Part shown: one piece after another, positions 47,452 through 59,894 of the stretch
How positions within the stretch are numbered: the first letter of the stretch is position 1
How the letters are laid out: every line of letters begins with the position of its first letter
Assembly: GCF_021730395.1 (NCBI RefSeq)
Contig: NC_069373.1
Location: forward strand, 14,402,001-14,466,000
Direction of reading: 5' to 3'
Source: Mercenaria mercenaria
Taxonomy: Eukaryota; Mollusca; Bivalvia; Venerida; Veneridae
DNA length: 64,000 bases
The notes under the pieces: model-generated
Database searches by the model: none
Told to the model about the DNA's origin: nothing
Seen by the model: only the letters and a program-made list of their open reading frames with translations
Made by a program: the position numbers and the translations under genes

Positions 47452-50400
47452 TCAGTCGACGTTAAGTTTTCTAAAAGAAGCCTCTGGTGGCTTATCTGCC
47501 GTTTTCCTTTTCTCCAAATCTACTCCGTACTTCCCACTAGAACTGTCTATGATGAAGTTTCTGAACTCTGGTTTCATCATATCCTCAATCATTTCCTCTG
47601 CAATTAACGATGGTGTTTTATTATATGCTTTATCATATAAATCGTTGGTCAAACCTTTGTTTGACTGACCTGTCTATAGTTCGACATTAAACTTTTAAAA
47701 CGCGAAGAAAACAAAGAAAATTTCTTTCTTTTGATAGGACATTATTTGCATGGCTCCCCGGTCAGTAGTGAAAACTGTTACCAACGGTCCTTCAGACCTC
47801 GTGCAATAGTTTAAACTAATGACTGGTACGCTATTCATTAAGCATTTTGTATGTCAATGTTACGGTTCTTACTGATACAAGTTTGAACATTGAAACTTTC
47901 TAGTTAGTGCAGGACTCCAAATAAGAATAATTCATTCATTACATGTATTCTAAAATTAGACTGACTTTTTAATATTTGAATGCCACAATAATGACAGTAA
48001 AATTTTCTTTACAATGGAGGCATAATCAATGTCATTGAAATTGTACAAATTTAGGTAATATTTTAATTCATAAAAATAATCAATAATCCTCTGCAAGATA
48101 GTAATGTAACAAGGCGTGGGACTGTCAACCCAAAGCGGATAAACAACATTCGTTAAATACAGATTAGTTTCATTTACCATCTTTGAATAATTATGTTAAT
48201 ACCTCGGAATAAGCTTTGGTAATTCATGCTAAAAAACAAGACAATGTAGCATCCGTATGTTACCAACCTGTGATTTGCTTCACAGACCCGGCAGACGGTC
48301 CATCGTAGTCATCTGGTAAATATTCGTCTGGTAAAGCCGCCATCCCGACCTCTTCATATATCTTTACTAGGCTTTTACCATGCAAATGCATCTAGAACAT
48401 ATATTATTATAGTATTGTAGAAGTTGCTCTTATGTCATACCATGTACATAGCATAGATATATATATAATGCATAATTTCTAAATAACCTACTATTTATAA
48501 AAGTTAGAAATTTCAAATTAGATGATAGGTTACTTTCAAACCTTTACAACCAAAGAAATATACTATTTGTAAGATTTTGCGACTTTAAACGTTTTAAATA
48601 AATAAGACACACGTTTAAATCACACCAAAAATGCGTTAAGATATGAATACCCTATCTTTAAATTTCTGACGCATGAACGGTGCAATAACAGCATACATGG
48701 CGTCGAAAAACACAGGTTGGTTGTACAGATAAAACCCTTTAAACCTCATGGGGAGAGATTTCTGAAAATAAAATATAGTTAAAACTTTTGTTATAGTATT
48801 TCAACTGAAATGTTTTAAACATAATTTCTGGCGAAATTAATCTTTTATGTGAACAAAATGCGATTGTGTTTAGTGTACTTGATTGAGTGTTCAATTCCTG
48901 GCACCAGTTAAACACTGTTCCCACAAGCAGTGTATATGCTTTATAGCGGCCAAGAAAATTATTCCGGAGCTGACTGCCATTATAATCTTCCTTTGCTATA
49001 ATTCAATTAAAATATGTGTTCATTTTATCGGGTAAGGTTAGTGAAGTGATCAAAATAATCATAGGCATACGTTGTTCCTCCAACTCTTAAATAATTGAGT
49101 AAAGGAGATGCTGACAGGCAGCCAAAATATGAAAGATTTAAGGTTTCTTTACCAAATGGCAACAACACACCTGACATATAACCTTGCAGTATTCGTAGCA
49201 TTTCTAACCGGCACTAACCATGCTCAGAGAAGGAATGCTTGTCTACAATGACAAAAACTGCATTAGCCAGTTTTGCTCAAAATATATTTATAACAAGAGC
49301 ACCGCCTTGCGGGTGCTGACGCTCATCTGATTTTTTTTTGTATAATAGAAATATTGTTCTACCCATTATTTTCTTAGTCTAAAATGGGCCATCATTCTTG
49401 CAAAAAGCAGGATAGAGTTATGTTTCTTGACGTACAGTGTCCGCTTATGATGGTGAAAAACTCTTACAAGTTTTAAAGCAATAGCTTTGATAGTTTATGA
49501 GAAAAGCTGACATAAACATAATACTCAACCAAGACAACTGATTTTCTAAGTCCAAAAGGGGCAATAATTATTGCAAAAAGCAGGATGGAGTTATGTTTCT
49601 TGATGTACAGGGTCAGCTTATGATGGTGAACAAGTGTTGCAAGTTTCAAAGCTAAAGCTTTGATAGTTTAAGAGAAAAAGTTGACCTAAACTTAAACTTA
49701 ACCAAGAAATCTGATATTTTTAAGTCCAAAAGGGGCCATAAATCTTGCAAAAAGCAGGACGGAGTTATGTTTCTTGCTGTACAGGGTCAGCTTATGATGG
49801 TGAACAACTGTTGCAGGTTTTAAAGCAATAGCTTTGATAGTTTAGGAGAAAAGCTGACCTAAACATAAAACTTAACCAAGAAAACTGATTTTCTAAGTCC
49901 AAAAGGGGCAATCATTCTTGCAAAAAGCAGGATGGAGTTATGTTTCTGGGTCAGCTTATGATGGTGAACAAGTGTTGCAAGTTTCAAAGCAATAGCTTTG
50001 ACAGTTTAGGAGAAATTTGACCTAAACATAAAACTTAACCAAGAAATCTGATATTTTCTAAGTCCAAAAGGGGCCATAAATCTTGCAAAAAGCAGGATGG
50101 AGTAATGTTTCTTGCTGTACAGGGTCAGCTTATGGTGGTGAACAAGTGTTGCAAGTTTCAAAGCAATAGCTTTGATAGTTTAGGAGAAAAGCTGACCTAA
50201 ACATAAAACTTAACCAGGCAACGCCGACGCCGACGCTGACGCCGACGCTGACGCCGACGCCGACGCTGACGCCGACGCCGACACCGACACCGACGACGCC
50301 GCCGACGCAGACGCCGATCATGTGATGGCAATAACTCATTATTTTTTTTCTCAAAATATCAGATGAGCTAAAAACGTTTCCGTGCCAGAATTGTTTTAGA

Positions 50401-53400
50401 TGAAGTCAAAGACGACTCATTGTATTAAGCAAACGTTTGTCAACAAACCTGAAAATATCCCATGAGCTTCTTTTTGTTCTCTGGATTCCAGACCTTTAAG
50501 AAATCCATGGATATGCCGGTGTAGTCTGATATAGCTACCAATCCATGTACCTGTACATTCTCGTCACATGACAGATAATCATACATCATTATACTTGCTC
50601 TATATAAAGTGTCTATTCCTTCTTTTGATAGTAACATCTTAATGTCAAGGCCACCTATAATAATTTCAATACAGAATGTCATGGAATACATAAATGATTT
50701 GCCTATTCTAAAATGTCATTCTCCCAAAATTTCTGTCTTTCTATAAGCGCTTTGACATGAGACTGTGATATCGAATCCATACTCAGTTTCCATCCCGTCA
50801 TTAGACCAGTTACGGCTGGGCATATACATTTTACTTTATTATGATGAGAAAATCACAAAAAAGCATTGTCTGTACTGTATTAACAAGGGCTAAACGATCA
50901 TAATAGAACAAAACGTAATTATTAGGATAATGACCATATAAAAACCTGCGTAACTATCTACTATCTCCAGACTTTTTTCCAATGTTACTGTATGAAATCT
51001 GTATGCATTTGGTTCATACTCTAGTTTAGTTATAAGGATTGAGTTAGTGCGTCTTTAACCCAAGCATATATAACAAAGTTAAAAATTATATCCAAACTGA
51101 CCCCTATTTATAATTATTTAGTTGTGCAGTTGTGACTGAATACGGTCATACAGAACTGTACGCCCAAAATTCATGTATATATTAAAAATGAAAAATGCCC
51201 TTTTATAGAATGCCTTTGTTCACAGTAAATACAGGGGTAATACTCACTAAGTCTACCGATGATAACTCTGCGCCCATGTTTGTCATATACTCTCGGACAG
51301 AGCATCAAACTGTAACAAAGAAACATGGCTCAGTAGCACACTTCTTTACCAGTTATGGCTATCGGCAATTTCCGTGCAATTACGTATGCGATTTCGGCAT
51401 ACTCCGGTCAGTTGCTCGTACCAACTACATTGACAGCCAGATAATGCCGAACTCATACACGTTGAAAACGTAACCGCCGGTTAACCTTATCTAAAATTAA
51501 TCATGATTTATTGACTATTAAGTTTAACTTTTGAAAAGTTTGTGTTTTATGAGAATGAACATTTATGATTAAAAAATATGCATGTTAAGAAATGACCATA
51601 ATAACGTAAAGTAAAATGTCTGTCTGAATTCGATAAATGTGAAAATTTTGAATTTGTCATCATATTGGAAACATTCAATTATGTTTTATAATTTCAAGTT
51701 TTATCAGTTATCACATTTTATTGTAGACCGGAAAAGACATTAAACCTTAGCCTGCTAAATTTCTAAAATGGACTGGGCCATCATTCAATATGGGCAATAC
51801 TATTTATTATTCGAAGGGGTTTTCACTACAAATTTACTGACTGAATAGCGAACAGTGCAGACCATGATCAGACTGCACGGATGTGCAGGCTGATCTTGGT
51901 CCGCACTGGTCGCATAGGCAGAATCAGTTGCCGCCAGCAGGCTAAAGGTTAAGGAAGAAATTTATCGACTAACTAAACATAATTTTTATCGCAGCTATAT
52001 ATGTCTGTTGAAGTGGTTTGAAACAACCATAATCAAATTTTATCAATACGATAACAACTCGTATATTAAATTAGTCACGACGACTGGTTAGAAAGTAGTT
52101 GTATAAATGTTTTAGAACAGTATCTATTTAAATGTAATCGCGGATGCCATTCTTAATATGAAGGTGATTTAATAAATTCTGTGATTGGTCTTAGTTTGCC
52201 TAAATTATCAATCAGATCATGGCAATTTTCATGTCAACTGAAATTGTTTTCCATGCACAGAAAAAAACAACACTTCCATGTCTTAAATGCTGCAAAGTAG
52301 ACTGGTAAGACACTGAAAAATAGCAGAACCATTGGCATTTATAGTGACTTAGCGTTTTTCAAGCACTTTCCTTTGGCAAGAGAAATATGAGAGTCACAGG
52401 GACTTAAGGCAGGAGAAATAGGTGGATGTTCAACGAAAAAAGCATTTTCTTGTTCAAAGAAAGACTATTCAATCTGCTTTTTGTGGGCGGACGCATTGTC
52501 ATCAATAAGCTGTATGCCTTTCGTACCTATACTTGGGCGTTTATTTCTATAGGATACTTTGATACGCTCTAAGTTCTTTATTTTTGTAAACCTTGTCTGT
52601 GATGGTTTTACCCTCTTTGCAAAAAGTTTATGCATACATCGAGTATGGCTTCGTGTGGGGATTGCAAACGGATGGAAGAGAGTAGCCGCTGGTATCTCTA
52701 CGAGGCCATGAATGATGCGATACATCATGACAGTCTTGGTGCCAGTTCTACTCTAAGAGGCCTGTACTGGTTCTTCCCAGGAAAGACACCATCATAAGCG
52801 GACGGATATCAGTGCTATACACCTGGCACGTTAAAGAACCAGACTGTCTATTCGCAAAGAGCTAGGCTAAGTTAGCCGGACAGGCCTGCATCTAAAATGA
52901 TTTCTCTCTATCTGTTATAGCATTATCTCACTCGGTCCCTTTGTGGCTGCGTTTGCTGTATGTAAAGCGCATTTGAACGTGTTTATCATGAAAAGGGCGC
53001 TATAGAAATCTGGTATAATAATAAATATTATTAATAATAATGATAACAATAATAATACTCCGTTGTAGAGGTTCCCAGTCCAAGTCAGCCATCATTCTAC
53101 TGGCAGTCTTGTAATCCTCCATGACAAGCTGTACTGCCCTACACTGTATCGCTTTCAGCTTTTGTATGAGGGTCCCATGTGGTTGATCTGTATGCAAGGA
53201 CCGGTCTTACAAGGCTTGTGTAGCACTGGGCTTTCGTTGGGTTTGGACATCTGGCAAAGTTACGCTGGAAGAAGCCTGGACTATTATTGGCTTTTTGCAG
53301 GTTGTGTCAATGTAATGGGTCCAACTCAGGTTGTCTGCAATGTTGACACCATGGTATCTTCCATGTTTTACAAAAACTAGGCGGTGCTCATGGATGGTGT

Positions 53401-56400
53401 ATGATGGTAGGATTGGATTCTGCTTACGAGTTATTCTAATTACTTCGCATGTTGATAGATTAGATAACATTTGTCCAATTCATTCTGTATTATGGCGGAA
53501 TCATCGTGTTCCGTATTTTCCGGTATATTAGGCTGTCGTCTGCAAACAGGCCTGTTGCAGAGGAAATCTTCTCTGGGAAGTCGTTGATGTAGAGAAGGAA
53601 TAACAGAGGTTTTAAACAGAGACTTGGGGAACAAATGAGGTCACTGGAGAGGAATAAGAAGAATGATTTCTGGCTTCGGTTGAACAAAAAATTCTCGATC
53701 CATTTTAAGGTGCTGCCATGAATGCCGTAGTGTGGAGCTTCAGTAAGTAGCGTCTATTTGTTCACCTTCATCAAGTCCACCCGAGAGATTCTAAAGTGTG
53801 ATATATATATATATATATCAACTGCGAGTTGCATGAGCGCTTCTTGCGGGGGCCGTGTTGCTTATCGGATAGAATGTTGAAAGAGTCTACGTGCCTCATA
53901 ATCTGGCTCTGAACAATATGCTCAGGTGTCTTGGAACATACTTAGATAAAAGATATTGGCCTGTAGTTTGCATGAGAGCTTCTGTCACTTGTTTTGAGCA
54001 AGAGGTGATAAGCGCTTGCTTCCAGTCATCTGGGAAAAACAAGCGTGAGAGCTGGGGAGATCTCTTCGGCAAACAACCGGACTGTTTCCCAGCCATTGTT
54101 ATTCATGCGTCGTTAGGGCTCAAAATAATAAACCCCAGTTTAATTCCCAGTGTGCAAGTCAGCAATGTTCTTGGGATTACAGTTTTATATATATTTTAGC
54201 AGTAGTTTTTCTGACGTAGTCTAAACACTTGAACTCTTGGTCTGGTGTCAACAAATGGGATACCCATCTAGCACGAACTTTTTGAACTATATGGGAAATC
54301 GGCCATCTTCTACTATACCCTTAACGGCACTCAATGCTTTTCTTTGTTTCTGCCTGGAAGGTTACTGTCTTGAATACATTTTAGACCCCTGATTTTTTAA
54401 CCCATCAAAATACTGTTAATGTCGCTACCATAATATGACACAATTCAGAAAATATCTCTTAGATATACCGGCAAAGAAACACGGGCTCTAATGTAAGCCC
54501 TGATTTCTATTTTGTCTTCTCGTAGCCGCCTCAGCAGCCTAGTGGTAAAGCGCCCGCTTCCAGTTCGGGAGTTGGTAGGTTCGCTCCCTTGCCGCGTCAT
54601 ACCAAATACGTGAAAATGGTACTAGTAGCTTCTCACTTGACGCCCAGTATTAAGGGACAGAAATGAGACTGGTCAGACCGATGCTAGTATAATGTGACTG
54701 GGTAGGGTATCATGCCACGTGTCTGCGTAACGGCGTAATATTCGAGTGAGGCAGAACTATAAAGCTCGGCTACAAGTAGACACCGTCGTTCATATGACTG
54801 AAACATTGTTGAAAAGAAGCTAAAATTGTCTTCACGTTTCGCTATAGCGTTGAATATGAGTGTATATAATTCAGCACTGGATAATTTTGTCAATTGATAT
54901 CGATATTTTACAGGTTTGTTGAATAAACATCTGTTACTTCCGTGTTGTTATTCACAATGATTTCTATGGAAGACTATTAGTGATATAATTTAATGATTTT
55001 CCCTTGTACAAACCATACTCTAGAAACGGGAACTTCAATCCATTTTAAAAGGCTTCGATTCTCACAATATGTTACCGAAGCAGGACTAGAACCGATCAGA
55101 AGCGAATTAATATTAAAATATGACACAGGTACCAGTTGCATAGTAACACAATAACCAGAAATCAACATAACTGCTTATTACTGGTCTTTTGTAATATTAA
55201 TTTTGTTAAAATATGTTCCTGTGTAAAAGAAAACTTGTTTAAAAGAAAACTTACCCGCTTTTTATAACTTCCTGTATTTTTTTGTCTGCAGGATCAATGT
55301 GTTTGAACCACTCGGGAAATTTTGATTTGTTTGTCCAATAGTTTTCCAGCGTCTCTCTTGCCCCTAATTGACTATACTTTCTTACTCTGATAAACCGTAA
55401 AAGGAAATCAAAATCTGTTGAAGAGATAAAAAATAAGATAAAACTACATAGACACGAAAGGAGATGTGCACGCACCTGCATCAAAAACGGAAATGTTTAG
55501 CTCGAGCTTCATGTTTTTCGCTACGTACTTTGTAACAAACAGTTGATGTTTCGGATGCATTGGACGGAAAATTACGGCATTAAACTATGTTTGATTATTA
55601 AAACATGTCTGGTCATATTTTGATGGGTTGAACAAGGCTTTATTTCAAACTGTAGTTTAGTTTTATCATCAATGTATTTACAAAGTAGAACAAAGTGACT
55701 TGGCTGGCAAAGCACATAAAGTAGGGAAAAAATACGAATTAGAATTAACACTTTTATTGCTTAACTATAGCGTTTTTAAATGCTGGTGCCAGTTTGCACA
55801 ATGATATGGAACAAAAATTCCTAGTCTGTGTTCAGACTCCGTGTTTTATTCACAGGAGATAATTCCTGAGGTTATTCAAATTTTGTATAATTGTGAACCT
55901 TTTCTTCTCAAAACTCTAGATAATCAGACCCAAGAAAGATCGGCCAGAATATATAAGAAAAATTTAAAAATTATTTTAAAAAGATTATCTAGTCGGTAGC
56001 CAGACTGAAAATTTCGAAATGTAAGGGCCAATCAAGTGAGAAGTGTTATCAAAACAAACGCACTGTTTGGACTCGTATTCTTCTTCTTTTTTTTAACTCA
56101 GAGGGTAAATACGCATAGCCGTTCTAAACAGGCTGTGCGTTGTTCCGACAAAAAAAAGAGAAAAAAATATGCTCAGAGTCTTTGCATAATGCTCCGCAAA
56201 GACATTAAATTTCACTTAAATGACTAAATAACAAGATAAAGAAAGATAAATGGTTGGATAGTTTCCCATATTACATAATGAAGATGAAATCTGAGATTTA
56301 CATTTAGAAATACCTCCTAATAATTGTTATTTTAAATTCCAAGTTCAATATTGTTCAAAAAGGAAATGGAAGATGATGGAATGAATGCATATGAGTGCTG

Positions 56401-58624
56401 CTAATGTGACACAAGCATCGTTATTTCTAAGACTGCATCCTACATTGTGTGTGATAATGTTAATATACAACTTTATTTGTTAATCCGTTCATATTGCACC
56501 GTGTCCTGAAGTAAAAAGATTGTGTTTGATTAAAGTGATATCAATATTTTTTCAAAACCATCTTATAATGGAGATTTATAATACTTTAACCTTTAGCATG
56601 CTAGATAAATTGTCGTCTGCTGGAAATGTCGTCTGCTAAAATTGTAAAGTTCATTCAATTTGCTCCAAAATTGGAAGAAATATTGTCAGAGTAGCAAACA
56701 GCTTGGAAGCTGATCAGACACCGATTTAATCGGCGTCTGATCTGGTTCCAAGCTGTTTGCAAAGGCCGTTAAATTCTCCTGCAGCAGGCTAAGGGTTAAT
56801 AATCTATTCAACCATCCAAAACGACAGTGGCGTATCCAAATTATATCTCATAAACAGATAAATTCTTTGAGTCATTCAAATACAGTTTTAATTTTATAAA
56901 GGAATCAAATTTAAAGAATACGATAACACAATCATTTGGATTAAACTGGACAAACCTTTGTTCTCCGAGTTACAGCCACAGTGTTACTTGGCGAAGCTAT
57001 AAGTTAATCAGTGTTAATGGAAGACATTTTGGAACTTTTTGACATAAAATTTCTTAGATTTTGTGCAATATTATAATTTGCATAGATTAAAAAAGTAAGG
57101 GACGTAGCATCGATCTTTATTTCTATGTAATTTGCTACATATACCATAGTACGATATCATATTTCAATGGAAGTCTGGAAATGACTCCCTAAATTACCTG
57201 TTGGGGTTTTTAGCCAGTCCTGCTCTATCGCCCATTTTCGAAGTGTTTGTACAGCGATTTCTCTGTCTTTCTCATTCAGTTCATTCAATTCTTCTTTCGC
57301 TTTTTTCTTCCCATCTTCATTCAACTTACTGACAAATTTGGCGTCTCCTGAAGTAACAAGTGCTCTTATATACCCATCAAGATAACAAAATAAAATAAAT
57401 ATCAGGGAGAAACTGATTGAGGTTAAGATGTGAGAGGAAATATGCTGCAAATATGCTGCAAAGGCTTTATATAAGAACAACAGTTTAAATTATGGCGAAC
57501 AAGTGATAGATTTCATTACAGCTAAAATGTATCATGAAATAAGATAACGTTTACACGAAAAACAAGCAACTAATATTTACAAGTAAAAAAAAATATCATG
57601 AAAAGTTTCTACTTCCATGAAATGTTAGCTGGTATCAAAAACATTTAATTGGTATGTTATGGCAGTTTAAAACACTTACTAGCACATCTTTATGTTTAGA
57701 TTTTCATCTTGCTGTCATAAAAAAAATATATCTGTTTTTAATGATGTTTTATGAAACATCATTTTCATGAAAATTTCCATTAATTTTTTCCGAACGTTTT
57801 CATGAAAATCGATAATTAAGTGGTGGCAATTTTATGCCACCATAATAAAGAAATACGGCTATCTTAACATGTAAACATAGGTTCATTTTTGAGCACATCG
57901 AGCTAGAGATAACCTTTAAAGTACTTTTAAAAATGTAGTAATATTTGACGGACAATGTATAAGATAGCGTAGACACAATTCCGGTCTTACAATATACCAC
58001 AGATGCATTGAGCTGAACAAATATTTGGTAATATATGTGTGTATTTCTGGGGTTGCTTAAATCTAGGCATCTTTGTATGGAATTCTTTGAGGTTAGAATG
58101 CCATCCATCTGACTTGCTTCCGAGTATCCAGGTGCTCACTTGACCAAGGTCATCACCAGGAAGTAGCCAGACCTATTCTGTGTCGTAGTGACAAAAGTTT
58201 GAGTAAACATAAATTGCCTAATACGTAATAAAAGTATAATATATAACAATCGAACGTAAATCGAACTTTCTTGACGTTTATAGTCACAACAGTCTACAAA
58301 GGATCTCGGGTCGGGAACGCAGATCTTTCGGCCTTGTTCGACCCTTTATGTATTGCCTTATGAAGTTGATCCAAAGATTCCATAATCTAAAGTTTTTAAA
58401 AATTACTCACAGACTTAAGTAGAATAAAAAAAGAACAACTGTTTTCAGTCAATCTAAGTGTGAGTTATGTTTACAAGTTTACATTAAATATTCGTATCCG
58501 TCAATATATAACGAAAGACCCAGAGCTCCCATGCTGTCTATGTGTATAGTATATTTTTTCAAGATATAACAGTATCAGTGCACTCAGGCTATTTCAATTA
58601 TTACATACCTGGCTCCACAGCCAT
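47452..58624 (-). CDS. CRAL-TRIO lipid-transfer protein, copy 1 (TTPA/clavesin-like)
   Basis: Eight coding exons on the minus strand: 58609-58624, 57198-57347, 55255-55414, 51248-51309, 50449-50654, 48651-48761, 48268-48391 and 47452-47597 (16+150+160+62+206+111+124+146 = 975 nt), giving 324 residues. All borders are GT-AG. The first exon (M-A-V-E-P) is short but has a clean donor and the right phase. Residues about 36-82 match the CRAL-TRIO N-terminal helical domain (F-L-L-R-F-I-R-V-R-K-Y). Residues about 108-262 match the CRAL-TRIO lipid-binding fold (D-K-H-G-R-R-V-I; V-H-G-L-V-A-I-S-D-Y; K-S-L-P-M-R-F-K; M-H-L-H-G-K-S-L; L-P-D-E-Y). The family carries hydrophobic ligands such as tocopherol, retinal or phosphoinositides in the cytosol; the ligand here cannot be told. 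The charged C-terminal tail ends P-P-E-A-S-F-R-K-L-N-V-D, as in copy 2. Confidence 0.88.
49291..50372 (+). mobile_element. Non-autonomous element with about five 173 bp units and a (GACGCC)n tract
   Basis: It opens with AACAAGAGCACCGCCTTGCG and ends near CAGATGAGCTA. Five units, each with GCAAAAAGCAGGA, start near 49401, 49573, 49748, 49921 and 50086. The units are followed by a GACGCC/GACGCT microsatellite (50221-50310). Non-coding. It lies in CRAL-TRIO-1 intron 5. The shorter, inverted relative is at 1262-1925. Confidence 0.8.
51740..51952. mobile_element. MITE, family M2 (second copy)
   Basis: TTAAACCTTAGCCTGCTAAA at the left and the inverted CAGCAGGCTAAAGGTTAA at the right, with a GCGAACAGTGCAGACCATGA interior. 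It lies in CRAL-TRIO-1 intron 3. Confidence 0.8.
52330..52565 (-). mobile_element. Mariner-type transposase fragment (dead)
   Basis: On the minus strand, N-K-R-P then G-I-Q-L-I-D-D-N-A-S-A-H, then after a stop H-P-P-I-S-P-A-L-S-P-C-D-S-H. These match the second and third catalytic Asp regions of mariner/Tc1 transposases (D-N-A-x-x-H; H-P-P-Y-S-P-D-L-x-P-x-D). Only about 80 codons remain, with an internal stop and no inverted repeats seen. Confidence 0.7.
52565..54110 (-). mobile_element. Decayed LINE (jockey/CR1-like) RT and C-terminal fragment
   Basis: Minus-strand pieces in order: F-P-D-D-W-K-Q-A-L (about 54030), L-L-F-L-L-Y-I-N-D-F-P (about 53600), L-F-A-D-D-S-L-I-Y (RT active site, about 53535), H-G-V-N-I-A-D-N-L-S-W-T-H (about 53340), C-R-A-V-Q-L-V with D-L-D-W-E-P-L (about 53060-53150), and M-M-Y-R-I-I-H-G-L (about 52720). 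Several frame changes mark it as dead. A SINE-like element (52740-53045) splits its C-terminal part. Confidence 0.75.
52740..53045 (+). mobile_element. SINE-like element with ATA/ATT tail, inserted in the LINE
   Basis: It ends with GTAAAGCGCATTTGAACGTG, GGGCGCTATAGAAATCTGGT and an (AATA)n-type tail. This 3' end is common in invertebrate SINEs as I remember them. It interrupts the LINE between the D-W-E-P-L and M-M-Y-R-I-I-H-G blocks. Confidence 0.6.
54529..54818 (+). mobile_element. tRNA-derived SINE, second family
   Basis: The head has an A box (AGCCTAGTGGTAAAGCG) and B box (GTAGGTTCGCTCCC). The body has GTCATACCAAATACGTGAAA, TGTGACTGGGTAGGGTATCA, and a 3' part near GACACCGTCGTTCATATGAC. 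It lies in CRAL-TRIO-1 intron 3, opposite to the gene. Confidence 0.8.
56586..56799. mobile_element. MITE, family M2 (third copy) with inner hairpin
   Basis: TTAACCTTTAGCATGCTAG at the left and the inverted CAGCAGGCTAAGGGTTAA at the right. Inside, 56694-56761 is a hairpin with arms of about 32 bp (GCAAACAGCTTGGAAGCTGA and its complement). It lies in CRAL-TRIO-1 intron 2. Confidence 0.8.
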
Positions 58625-59475
58625 TCAAACGTCTGATAAAAATCGATAAGTCCGATATTAATATAAAGAAAATAGAAATGTAAACAACTTCATTCAAATA
58701 CAGTATAAATGCAACATATGTAATAGATAAACACTCCAAGGCTGATCAAATCAATTGCGTTGGTTGTGTGTCAAGGTAGATTACACAGTGTTATCTAAGA
58801 TTGTTTGTTGTTGTTTCATAAAATTTATAAATTATGATATTCAAAATGTGTCAAAACTTTTTAAGATATTAAGGATGTACTTCAGCATTTACATTAACAT
58901 TTTTTTCAATTATAAGTAAAAATTAACTATAAGGAAAAGAAGTTGATAGATCTATGTAGTTTAATAATACAGCTGGACCAGTAGATGTATTATACTTGCA
59001 GAGCTGTTTAAACGGACTCCATATAAGGCAAATTGCAGAACTGTACATTTAAGGCAATCTAAGGCATTTAAGTATCATCTAATTATAGATTTCCGAATGT
59101 CAAAAGTATGCAGCTATATTTAGACTTTTACAGTCGGTTAATCACAGGTAACTATACCGTTTATCATTAAAAAGTCACAGCATTTTATAAACATATAGAA
59201 TTTACTGTATCATGTGAGTCAACTAGAATGATATAAATAACGCACACGTACGCGTTTTTGTTCGACTGTCCTGTAGAGAAAGAAACTTATATATATATAA
59301 ACATATAATTAAATTATTTACCCGGTATTATGTTTGCTATGGGTATTAAATACTAACAGTATACTATCATAGATATATTTAGTAACACGGCCTAAATAAT
59401 GATTAACTATGACCATGACTAAACGAAATGAAAAGTATATCATAGGTAAAATAAGGGTATGAACAATACAGTATA
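58625..59475. other. Divergent intergenic region, CRAL-TRIO-1 / actin
   Basis: About 0.9 kb separates the CRAL-TRIO-1 first coding exon from the actin promoter. No coding signal is seen. Promoters of both genes should lie here. Confidence 0.5.
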
Positions 59476-59485
59476 CCATATAGGG
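59476..59485 (+). promoter_or_regulatory. Possible CArG (SRF) box
   Basis: CCATATAGGG differs at one base from CC(A/T)6GG. It lies about 75 bases before the actin TATA box, where actin genes often carry SRF sites. Confidence 0.3.
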
Positions 59486-59560
59486 TAATAATTCGTGGAC
59501 AGGCTCTGTGATCGACCCTTTAGCATGACACATGCCCTAGTAGTAAACAAAAGTCTCTGC

Positions 59561-59569
59561 CTATAAATA
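59561..59569 (+). promoter_or_regulatory. TATA box of the actin gene
   Basis: CTATAAATA lies about 90 bases before a strong GTAAGT donor (59659). Transcription would start near 59590. Confidence 0.6.
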
Positions 59570-59658
59570 TGAACCCTTTTGCATTGGCTGGCATACATCA
59601 ACAAGCAAATCAGAGAAAACATTAGCAGAAATAGGTTTATATTTCAACAAAATCTTAT

Positions 59659-59890
59659 GTAAGTAGATTAAATTTGTTTTCAATTCTTTATTTAGTGTTT
59701 TTCTATTCATTTGTATAGTTAAGTTTATTTCAAACTTTCCATATACGCCTTCCTGTCTTCCAATCTTTCTATAAAAGGTTCAACAAAATATTCGAGCAAG
59801 CAAATAAGAACAAACTGACTTAATTGTCTATTGAAGTTGTCTGCTACTTTATGCTTACATTTTGAAGTTTGATATGTTTGTTTATTTCAG
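59659..59890 (+). other. Actin 5'-UTR intron
   Basis: GTAAGT at 59659 and TTTATTTCAG ending at 59890 define a 232 nt intron that ends four bases before the ATG. An intron in the 5' UTR just ahead of the start codon is common in actin genes. Confidence 0.65.
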
Positions 59891-59894
59891 AAAA

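Noticed and set aside
59862-59894. Upstream actin start codon (390 residues)
   Set aside because: Lies in the inferred 5' intron, whose TTTATTTCAG acceptor ends at 59890.
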